64,000 nucleotides of DNA from Chitinophaga agrisoli (GTDB lineage Bacteria > Bacteroidota > Bacteroidia > Chitinophagales > Chitinophagaceae). A model generated the notes under the pieces. It was not told the DNA's origin and made no database searches. It was given only the letters and a program-made list of their open reading frames with translations. The position numbers were made by a program, and so were the translations under genes. The stretch lies in the NCBI RefSeq assembly GCF_008386695.1, contig NZ_VUOC01000002.1, forward strand, positions 426,481 to 490,480, read 5' to 3'. Each line of letters starts with the position of its first letter. Within the stretch, counting starts at the first letter, position 1. This document shows, in pieces, positions 8,460 through 15,888 of the stretch.

Positions 8460-8511
8460 CATTTTGTCGCAAAATGCCCATTTTGTACAAAACCGATTAT
8501 TTTGTACAAAA
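8460..8511. promoter_or_regulatory. Three tandem dyad sites, consensus TTTTGTACAAAA
   Basis: Dyads lie at 8460-8476 (CATTTTG-tcg-CAAAATG), 8481-8492 (perfect TTTTGTACAAAA) and 8500-8511 (the same 12-mer). Their centres are about 19 bp apart. They end 22 bp before the -33 box of the predicted promoter for the gene at 8581, so they look like an operator cluster for an unknown dimeric regulator. Confidence 0.7.
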
Positions 8512-8532
8512 ACGCCAGAAATGTCAGGTGCA

Positions 8533-8564
8533 TTTGGGTGGTATTGACGGCGCCTTTACATTTG
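8533..8564 (+). promoter_or_regulatory. Bacteroidota-type promoter (TTTG-N20-TACATTTG)
   Basis: TTTG at 8533-8536 and TACATTTG at 8557-8564 fit the primary-sigma consensus TTTG/TAnnTTTG with a 20-bp spacer. RNA would start near 8570, just before ATG 8581. Confidence 0.7.
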
Positions 8565-8580
8565 CCGGTACCTAAAAAAT

Positions 8581-9204
8581 ATGTTTATGGGAAAGCAAAA
8601 AGGCCCTGTTTTTATCGAGGGCACCTTCGACGGCCGTACCTATTACAAACTGGACGGCAAGTATTATGTAAGAAAAAAAAGCAGCTTAAGCGCCCGGCGG
8701 GTTAAAAGAACTCCAGCGTTCAGACGCACCATGGAGTATGCCGGATGGATGGCGCAGGCATCTGTCATCGGATCAGCCATTTACTGGAAATTGCCGGCTA
8801 AACAACGGAAGCGGGCGCGTTACCAGGCGCTTACCGGAGAAGCCATGCGTTTGCTGCGGGATGGCGTAGATGAGGCTACGGTGCGGGCAAAGCTGGAAAC
8901 GGCCTATCTGCAGAAAGAGGCGGCCAGCAGTATTGATCCTAAGCCGGTGGCCTGTGCAGATCCGAAACAGACTGCAGCTCCGCAACCGGAGATCAATGAA
9001 GCCGGTCTTAAGCCGGTGGAAAAGGCAGCGTCAACGAACGGGCGGCAGCCAGCGATCATTCAGTTGGAAGCCAGGTCTACTGCTATCATTCCTGCTCCGG
9101 CTTCAAGTCAGCGACAGTCGCGCGTATTGCGTTTCAAGGCAAAGCGCAAACATCCGTTTACAGCCGGCGCGACTGGTAACCCACCCGTTGCGGTACCGGC
9201 ATAG
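8581..9204 (+). CDS. Small basic protein of an uncharacterised Bacteroidota family
   Basis: The first 110 residues match a recurrent Bacteroidota pattern: GPVFIEGTFDGRTYYK, DGKYYVRKKSS, then RRVKRTPAFRRTMEYA and a helical region with KLPAKQRKRARYQALTGEAMRLLRDG. The rest is a low-complexity Ala/Pro-rich tail ending in a basic stretch (LRFKAKRKHPF). The protein is strongly basic, so nucleic-acid binding is conceivable but unproven. A second ATG at 8587 gives a start closer to relatives I recall (MGKQKGP). It lies behind the triple-dyad region and 108 bp before the caspase/STAND gene on the same strand. No function is assigned. Confidence 0.7.
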   Translation: MFMGKQKGPVFIEGTFDGRTYYKLDGKYYVRKKSSLSARRVKRTPAFRRTMEYAGWMAQASVIGSAIYWKLPAKQRKRARYQALTGEAMRLLRDGVDEATVRAKLETAYLQKEAASSIDPKPVACADPKQTAAPQPEINEAGLKPVEKAASTNGRQPAIIQLEARSTAIIPAPASSQRQSRVLRFKAKRKHPFTAGATGNPPVAVPA

Positions 9205-9312
9205 ACAAGCGTAAGCGGCGCAGGCGCCTACATCCCGTATATCAGAAACAATGTGTATATTGAGTAAACATTACGCCCCAATATTCCTAATCTGATAAAC
9301 GCCCCCAAAAGT

Positions 9313-12300
9313 ATGGACAATGGAATGAATGCGGTGTCCGTAGGTTCCCCATTTTTCAAGAATAGCAAGGCTTACCTGGTTGCCATCAGCCGCTATGCTT
9401 CCCCGCATATAAACAACCTGTCAAGCCCGGCTAAAGACGTGGCTGCGTTAAAAAACGTTTTGGAAGAGCAGCATGGGTTTACTATCGGGCCGGTGGATCA
9501 TTGCAAAGATGGGAAGGTTTTTGCTATCTCCAATCCTTTGCTGGATTGCAGCGGGCACACGTTGTTAAAATTCCTTTCCGGAATAAAAGCGGAGCACGAA
9601 GACAGGCTCTTATTCTATTTCGCCGGGCATGGTATTGCTATTGACAGCAATGACCGGCCGGAAGGTTTTTTGCTGGCATCCAATGCCAGGGCGGGCCAGG
9701 AAAAGACGTTTGTCAAGATGAATGATATCATGTCTATCCTGGGCAAGTTGCCTTGCAAACATCTACTGGTCATACTTGATTGTTGTTATGCAGGCGCTTT
9801 CCGCTGGAGTGAGCGCACCAGGGGCCTGGGCACTGCGGCCATCCCCAAAACGATCTATTATGAGCGGTTTGAGCAATATACCAAACATAACGCCTGGCAG
9901 GTGCTTACCTCCTCTGCGCATGACCAGATGGCTATTGACACGCTACGGCTTGGCAAAAGGGAAAGCGATGGAGAAACGGATGAGCTGTCCCCGTTTGCAC
10001 AAAAGCTGGTAAATGCCCTCAAATCCGGGGAGGCGGACTATTCCTCAGAAGCTATACCGAAGGACGGTATCATTACCGTGGCGGAACTTTGTCTTTATCT
10101 CGAAAACAGCGTTTTCCAGCAATTATATAGCGCCGGTATATCACGGGAGAAACGGCAGGCGCCCATGCTCTTTCCGCTGGAGAAACATGATAAAGGACAG
10201 TTTGTTTTCCTGAACCCAAAGCTCCAGGAGGAGAACAGGATCCGGTTGCTGCATAAAACGGGCCGTAATCCGTATAAAGGCCTGGATGCTTATGCCCCGG
10301 GGGATAACGGTTTGTTCTACGGCAGGAAGCGGGTGATTGAAGATGGCTGGTCAGTTGACAGTACCTATTATCCGTCCTTACGTAAAATTATCACTGCGCA
10401 CCGGATAGTGGTAGTAACCGGGCCATCCGGTATCGGCAAATCATCCCTGATACGGGCGGGCCTGTTACCACTTTATAAAGCATTGGGGTTTGACAGCTGG
10501 CACGAGATCCGTCCCGGTAAAAAGCCTTACAGCACACACGCCGCGTTCCTGGTTGAATGCGGGAACGATCCACAGCGGCGTATTATACTTGTGGATCAAT
10601 ATGAGGAACTGATCACGGAATGTAATAACGAAAAAGAACGGAACGATTTTGAACAGGCCCTGGCCATGCTACCTGACCGGCATACAGTTATTGTCAGCAT
10701 CCGCTCAGACTTTGAAGCCCATTTTAAGGAAGGTTTTATTGCACCTGTTGCCAACCGTAACGGTTACCACCGGTTTGTGGTACCGCCATTTGCCCGGCAG
10801 GAGCTTAAAGAGATCGTTACACAACCTGCCGCACAGGAAGTGCTTGAATTCAAACCACTACAGGCACAGGACGAAAAACGCAGCAGCGAGGATTTTATCA
10901 ACAGGATCGTAGACGAGGCACATCAACAACCGGGTTCCCTCCCACTCCTGTCTATGGCGCTGGCTGAGCTATATGCAAAAAAAGAGGGAGTAAACCTGCT
11001 GGAGGCGGTATACAACCAGTTCAGCGGCATATCAAACATCATTGAAAGAAAAGCAACGGAAGCTTATGAAACCTATCAGGGAAATCCACGCAAACAGCAG
11101 CTCTTCAGATTCCTTATTTACAGGATGATATCATTGGATGGCGGAGAAATTGCCAAAAGAAAAATATTCACCCGGTATTATACGGATCAAGGCAACAACG
11201 AAACACTGAATGATCTGTTATTTTCAGATCCTGATGCGACGGCTACCATCCAGGAGATCAAGATCCACCTGGAAAAAGAAAGGTTACTGAACTCCGGCAC
11301 AGATGAAAAAGGGAATGAATATACAGAACCTGCACATGACGCCCTGCTGCGTTCCTGGCCCATGCTGCTAAACTGGTTAAATGAAGATCCTGAAAATACC
11401 GGCAGAACAGAAAAAAACAACCTGCTCCTGCATGAGGCTATAAAGGATACTGCCATAGAATATTATAAAGAAACGGATCCCAAAAGGAAAAATAAGTATC
11501 TATGGAAAACGGACCCAAGGCTAAGCCTGGCGAGAAGGCCGGAAATAACAGCCAGGCTTAACCAAATAGAGCATGCGTTCATTGAAGCATCCTATAAAGC
11601 AAAGGTACGCGGCGCCAGAAGGAATATTGCCATTATTACGGCGGCGTTCCTGGTCATTGGCGCGGTAGCGGTGATCGCCGTTATACAGGCAAAGATAGCG
11701 CAGGATACTGCTGCCAGGAACAAAGCGCTTTACCTGGCCAGTGAAAGCGACAAATATCTGCCTTCGGATGCTATCAGGTTGTTGGAATATGCCGCCAGCT
11801 TGTCTCCGGAAGAAACCAGCGTGATGCAGAAGCTACAAATGCTGACGGGTTTTGCTACTGACATTAACCTGTTTACGCTGGCCAATATGGAACATCCTAA
11901 ACAAGTGATGACAGCGGATTTTAATACCAGCTCCCGCACACTGGTAAGCGTATGCCTTGAAGATTCCGTGGCCAGGTTATGGAATCTTAAGGGAAGGATG
12001 CTGGCCGTTCTAAAACCCGCTACGCCATCGGAGGTCAAGGAAGCGATCTTCCTGCACAATAAGGAAAATAATATCGTAGTACTGTCTGGTACGGAAAAGA
12101 CCAGCTATATTTCCATATTTAGCGCCGGTGGAACCCTGTTACGGGAGAATAAAATAGATGGCAGCCTCCAGCACCTCAGTCATTCATTTTCCGGCGCTTT
12201 TCTTTTTGGACAGCCCAGTGTTGTGATAGATATGAAAAATGTGCGGGGAGCACTCATCCCCCGCATCTTACAGGGAGAAGCCATCTATCCCTATCCTGCC

Positions 12301-13992
12301 AGTGATAGCTTTATCGTAAAAAACGACAACAGGTTACAAATATATGGACCAGATGTATCCATGCCCGCTTATTCCTTTCTTGTTGATCCTGAACTGAGAT
12401 ACCTGACGATCGATAAATTTGGCTACTGGATGTTGCTTACGAGCGGGGAGGATTCCAAAGGATCGACCGCGCAGTTGCTTCGCCTGGGCGACAGTATCCC
12501 AGTATTTGATCTGCGCAGGGATCTCAGTGAGATAATAATTGCCAATACCGGTGATGTGAATATATTTTATAAGGACTCCATGTTTGCCTTTAATGAAGAA
12601 AACAAACACACCTACGTAACTACGGAAACTGACCTAAGCTTCTACCAGTCACAGGCCGTTGGCGGCAGCTATATTACCGTTCTCAATACGCAGGATGAGT
12701 ATGGCAACAAACTGAGTGATGAGGATCTTACTACTACGATCGGCCTGGGCGATCATTTCAGGAAGATCAGGTATAATGGTGTTTTCTTTGCTTCATTTGA
12801 CAGCCTGGATGCCAAAAAACTATCCTATGACAGGAATGTGATCCGCTACTGGGATTTTAACGAAAGGGCATTTGAAAGCCGGTTTTTTGGGCCTACCGAA
12901 ACCCGCCTGGCGAAATATGTAGATGGCGGTAAAAAGAAATATGTTTTCTCAAATATAGATGAAGATGCGGACTCTGTTATCTGTTCCATCTCCGATGAAC
13001 AATCCTACCATGAGCTTTATTTAAGCGGATCTTACCTGGTTATAGAAAAGTTTCCATTATTCTTTGCTATTGATGAGGATTCGTGTCTGCAGTTCGAATT
13101 CAGGAACAACCAATTTGAACGGATCAGCCAAACCGTTACGGGAAGAGCGCTCGATTATCGCAAGCTGGCAGGCAACAACCGTTTCTTTTATGGCATAGCC
13201 GATAGTAACAGGATAATCCGGCTATCCCTCCCGGACGGCAAGACAGACAGCTTTACCATCAACAAAAAAACTATTATCAACGATTATTATGAAATGGCCG
13301 GCAGGGAGGATCAACTTTTTGTAATTGACAGTTCTGGAAATTGCTTTATATGTTCCCGGCAGGGCAAGACAGAAAAATTTGATATCCCAAACGAACCAGG
13401 CAGAAAGGTCAGGCAGTCAGATGATCACCGGTTCCTGAGCTTTACCCTGCGAAGAGGCGTGTTATTGCTGGATCTTTCTGATCTTACATCCAAACTGGTA
13501 GCGATAAAAAACGAGGAAATATTTGATGCATCCTTTTTTCCTACATCCAACAGGATGCTGATCTGTACACGTAACTACAATAATTACCTTTATAACATAG
13601 CAGGCGATAAACTGCGTTTCTTCTATACCAAGGAGTTTATCAGCGCCGGCGATTATGTTTCGCTCCGGTTAAATGACTCTTTCTCTGCGAATGAAGTTTT
13701 CTTCTCCCAAAATGGTAATGCATTTATCCTAAAAAGCGAGAACCGCTGCTCTCTATTTGACGGGGATGGTAAAAAGCTGGTAGACTATGACCTGAGCTTA
13801 TTGAATAATGCGGTCTTCGTCAGCCTCTCTGAAACCGGCGAAAAGTTTATTGCTATGACGGATGATAACGTAACCAGGGAGATCTATACCCCCGCCGGGA
13901 TCCTTGCATGGTTAAAACATGCGAACATTCCCCCTTTGTCGAAGAAGCTAAGGGACCAATATGATCTGCCTTTACCGGAGAAAAAACCTTAA
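9313..13992 (+). CDS. Caspase-like peptidase / STAND NTPase / beta-propeller fusion protein
   Basis: This 1559-residue protein joins several modules. Residues about 15-290 form a caspase-like (C14) domain with His106 in FYFAGHGI and the Cys pair 157-158 in LDCCYAG; Cys158 aligns with the metacaspase nucleophile. Residues about 320-740 are an nSTAND NTPase: NPYKGLDAY entry motif, FYGRKRVI, Walker A GPSGIGKS (370-377), Walker B IILVDQYEE, and a winged-helix-like part ending EPAHDALLRSWPML. A single membrane helix (about 770-793) is followed by a C-terminal region of about 740 residues with WD-like repeats (SVCLEDSVARLWNL, VIRYWDFN). In related families, propeller sensors trigger STAND oligomerisation and release an effector; here that would be proteolysis. 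Target and trigger are unknown. No separate peptidase substrate or inhibitor gene is obvious nearby. Confidence 0.88.
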   Translation: MDNGMNAVSVGSPFFKNSKAYLVAISRYASPHINNLSSPAKDVAALKNVLEEQHGFTIGPVDHCKDGKVFAISNPLLDCSGHTLLKFLSGIKAEHEDRLLFYFAGHGIAIDSNDRPEGFLLASNARAGQEKTFVKMNDIMSILGKLPCKHLLVILDCCYAGAFRWSERTRGLGTAAIPKTIYYERFEQYTKHNAWQVLTSSAHDQMAIDTLRLGKRESDGETDELSPFAQKLVNALKSGEADYSSEAIPKDGIITVAELCLYLENSVFQQLYSAGISREKRQAPMLFPLEKHDKGQFVFLNPKLQEENRIRLLHKTGRNPYKGLDAYAPGDNGLFYGRKRVIEDGWSVDSTYYPSLRKIITAHRIVVVTGPSGIGKSSLIRAGLLPLYKALGFDSWHEIRPGKKPYSTHAAFLVECGNDPQRRIILVDQYEELITECNNEKERNDFEQALAMLPDRHTVIVSIRSDFEAHFKEGFIAPVANRNGYHRFVVPPFARQELKEIVTQPAAQEVLEFKPLQAQDEKRSSEDFINRIVDEAHQQPGSLPLLSMALAELYAKKEGVNLLEAVYNQFSGISNIIERKATEAYETYQGNPRKQQLFRFLIYRMISLDGGEIAKRKIFTRYYTDQGNNETLNDLLFSDPDATATIQEIKIHLEKERLLNSGTDEKGNEYTEPAHDALLRSWPMLLNWLNEDPENTGRTEKNNLLLHEAIKDTAIEYYKETDPKRKNKYLWKTDPRLSLARRPEITARLNQIEHAFIEASYKAKVRGARRNIAIITAAFLVIGAVAVIAVIQAKIAQDTAARNKALYLASESDKYLPSDAIRLLEYAASLSPEETSVMQKLQMLTGFATDINLFTLANMEHPKQVMTADFNTSSRTLVSVCLEDSVARLWNLKGRMLAVLKPATPSEVKEAIFLHNKENNIVVLSGTEKTSYISIFSAGGTLLRENKIDGSLQHLSHSFSGAFLFGQPSVVIDMKNVRGALIPRILQGEAIYPYPASDSFIVKNDNRLQIYGPDVSMPAYSFLVDPELRYLTIDKFGYWMLLTSGEDSKGSTAQLLRLGDSIPVFDLRRDLSEIIIANTGDVNIFYKDSMFAFNEENKHTYVTTETDLSFYQSQAVGGSYITVLNTQDEYGNKLSDEDLTTTIGLGDHFRKIRYNGVFFASFDSLDAKKLSYDRNVIRYWDFNERAFESRFFGPTETRLAKYVDGGKKKYVFSNIDEDADSVICSISDEQSYHELYLSGSYLVIEKFPLFFAIDEDSCLQFEFRNNQFERISQTVTGRALDYRKLAGNNRFFYGIADSNRIIRLSLPDGKTDSFTINKKTIINDYYEMAGREDQLFVIDSSGNCFICSRQGKTEKFDIPNEPGRKVRQSDDHRFLSFTLRRGVLLLDLSDLTSKLVAIKNEEIFDASFFPTSNRMLICTRNYNNYLYNIAGDKLRFFYTKEFISAGDYVSLRLNDSFSANEVFFSQNGNAFILKSENRCSLFDGDGKKLVDYDLSLLNNAVFVSLSETGEKFIAMTDDNVTREIYTPAGILAWLKHANIPPLSKKLRDQYDLPLPEKKP

Positions 13993-14042
13993 TCAGGGGA
14001 ACCCTAAGCGCCGGTCTGGAAAGGCTGATCAACCCACCATCA

Positions 14043-14810
14043 TTACAGCGGCTTATTACCTGCATTCTTTGCCGCCTCCTTCAGCCATTCCCGTTTTTCC
14101 TTTGCGAGATTTGCCTGCTCGTCTTCATTATCCAATTTCCCTGATTCCGTAATATAGCTGAACGCCGAGGCTACGACAGCGCTTCCTACAATTTTGGTTA
14201 TTGTCAACGCGGTACCGCCGGGAATAACATGGAATACTATGCTCGATACTGGATCAACCGCGGCGCTAACTGCGCCACCAACATCCGCTTTCCAGGGCAA
14301 CCGCCTTACCTTTTTTCCCAGCTTCCGCCAGAAAGAATCTGCATTCTGCAATTCCTTGTCCCAAAAGTCTACGCTGGCATCTGCAATAGCCAGTGCCAAT
14401 AACACAAAGTTTTTGTCTTTATCATTGTATTCCCCGGCAAAGACCTCATTTTCTACCTGTTGTATCCGCGCTTTGATCTCCTCAACATTATCGGATTCAA
14501 ATTTCAGCAAGCTGGTGATCATTTCAATCGCGTCCTTCCCTAGCTCTGCCTGGCGCAGTTTTTCACCAAGGTCGCCTTTATTGGTTTTACTAAGTATGTC
14601 CGCGATCATTGAATAACTGATCGCCTTATCAGCTTCTGTTGTCTGACCTGTGACAACGGCTAAGTAATCGCATACTGTTTCAATGATCAGATCCAGGGAA
14701 AGACCATCCCTTGATTTGCCCGATAGTTTGTCTACTAGGGAAGTAAGGCCTTTATTATGGAGCGCTCCATATTTCCTGAAGGGATTCACATTGACCGGCT
14801 GATTGTCCAT
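14043..14810 (-). CDS. Uncharacterised 255-residue protein convergent with the caspase/STAND gene
   Basis: I do not recognise this family. The N-terminal two thirds are predicted helical and acidic (KARIQQVENEVFAGEYNDKDKNF, LLALAIADASVDFWDKEL). A basic patch (KKVRRLPWK) is followed by a glycine/alanine-rich hydrophobic stretch around residues 175-220 that could contact or cross a membrane, and a charged C-terminus (EREWLKEA type). It has no signal peptide. The gene is 50 bp from the end of the caspase/STAND gene, tail to tail, and divergent from the MBL gene. A role in the same system is possible from position only. Confidence 0.65.
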   Translation of the reverse strand: MDNQPVNVNPFRKYGALHNKGLTSLVDKLSGKSRDGLSLDLIIETVCDYLAVVTGQTTEADKAISYSMIADILSKTNKGDLGEKLRQAELGKDAIEMITSLLKFESDNVEEIKARIQQVENEVFAGEYNDKDKNFVLLALAIADASVDFWDKELQNADSFWRKLGKKVRRLPWKADVGGAVSAAVDPVSSIVFHVIPGGTALTITKIVGSAVVASAFSYITESGKLDNEDEQANLAKEKREWLKEAAKNAGNKPL

Positions 14811-14886
14811 TGGGGTTGATTTAAGGTTGAGGATAATTGTATTATAAGTAATATAACGATTTTCTTTACAATTTCAAATAGTGTCA

Positions 14887-14894
14887 TAATTTTG
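14887..14894 (+). promoter_or_regulatory. -7 promoter box TAATTTTG of the MBL-fold gene
   Basis: TAATTTTG is a full match to TAnnTTTG. RNA would start near 14900, so the TTG at 14899 cannot be the translation start and the ATG at 14923 fits. A clear -33 TTTG is not visible. Confidence 0.5.
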
Positions 14895-14922
14895 CCACTT
14901 GATCAAAAACACCAACTTTAGC

Positions 14923-15789
14923 ATGGACCTTACAATCTCCGGATATTCGACCGCATTATTTTCCACCTGGTATTTCATAGAAGAATTAGGCTTACTATTC
15001 GATTGTGGCGATGGTGTTGTTTCGTCTTTATTACAAAAAAGCAGAAAGGTTGACAATATATTCATTTCACATGCTGACAGGGACCATATAACGGGTCTTT
15101 TGCAGTTTAATCAATTAAATGCAAGGCAGGGTTTCCCTGTCATCCACCATCCGCGGGACAGCGGATCGTTTCCGCCGCTGAGGGATTTTTCAGTAAAATT
15201 TGATCCACATGTACAAGGCGCTGTCTGGAAACCCATCATTGACAGGGATAAGATCTGGATAAAAAAAGACATTTATGTGGAGGCGCTAAGGAACAATCAT
15301 GTTGCGGCCAGTGAAAATATCTACAAAAGCTTTGGGTTTAAGGTGGTGAATGTAAAAACCAAACTGCGACCGGAGTATGTTACCCTGCCGCCCGTTGAAA
15401 TAAAGAAAACAATTGAAACGCTGGGTAAGGAAGCCACACATACCAACGTTGAAACAATACTGCTATCCTATAGTGGCGACACTCCTCCGGAAAACTTTGC
15501 ATATTGGAATAATTCGAAAGTATTAATTCATGAAGCTACTTTCCTGGGAGGAGATCATATCCAACCACATGGCAATAAACACAGCACGCTTGAGGAGGTC
15601 ATAAGATCGGTTGCCGCGATCAATATTGAATGTCTGATCCTTGGGCATTTTTCTTCCAGGTATTCCGATGAACAGATCAATAGCAGGATAAAGGAGCTAT
15701 GTAAGCAATATGCCATCCAGATCCCAGTATACAGCGTGCTGCCCGGAAAAACGGTTATTGATATTTTATCGGGAGCGCCGGTGTGTTAA
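14923..15789 (+). CDS. MBL-fold metallo-hydrolase (RNase Z-like)
   Basis: The metallo-beta-lactamase fold is shown by LLFDCGDGV, the zinc motif FISHADRDHITGL (HxDxDH type), TILLSYSGDTPP, VLIHEATFLGG and ECLILGHFSSRYS. The last three also occur in RNase Z and other nucleolytic or phosphodiesterase members, so a nuclease role is possible. At 288 residues it is a single-domain protein without a signal peptide. It is divergent from the 255-residue protein and 1 kb from the caspase/STAND gene, which hints at a shared module. ATG 14923 was chosen from promoter position and because homologous strands start at MDLTISGYST. Confidence 0.82.
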   Translation: MDLTISGYSTALFSTWYFIEELGLLFDCGDGVVSSLLQKSRKVDNIFISHADRDHITGLLQFNQLNARQGFPVIHHPRDSGSFPPLRDFSVKFDPHVQGAVWKPIIDRDKIWIKKDIYVEALRNNHVAASENIYKSFGFKVVNVKTKLRPEYVTLPPVEIKKTIETLGKEATHTNVETILLSYSGDTPPENFAYWNNSKVLIHEATFLGGDHIQPHGNKHSTLEEVIRSVAAINIECLILGHFSSRYSDEQINSRIKELCKQYAIQIPVYSVLPGKTVIDILSGAPVC

Positions 15790-15804
15790 CCCCGTATCTT
15801 TTCT

Positions 15805-15812
15805 TATTTTTG
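15805..15812 (+). promoter_or_regulatory. Possible -7 box TATTTTTG of the propeller kinase gene
   Basis: TATTTTTG matches TAnnTTTG and would give a leader of roughly 70 nt before ATG 15889. No convincing -33 box is seen, so this is a weak call. Confidence 0.35.
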
Positions 15813-15888
15813 TTACGACAGGATATATCAACCCCAAAGGCCTTTGCTGGATCAACAGGAACTGTTTCTCATCTGGTTTTAGATAGCC

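Larger units (their letters stand above)
7934..8580. other. 647-bp intergenic region rich in repeats and regulatory dyads
   Basis: No convincing gene is seen. From left to right it holds about 110 bp of plain sequence, the phased GAACGCTTTTAAG repeat array (8055-8256), a stretch of 145 bp without clear signals, a small hairpin GCCTGC-atga-GCAGGC (8404-8419), three dyads (8460-8511) and a promoter (8533-8564) for the gene at 8581. Confidence 0.7.

Noticed and set aside
8442-8705. Plus-strand frame over the three dyads
   Set aside because: It overlaps the better supported gene at 8581 in another frame and crosses a promoter.
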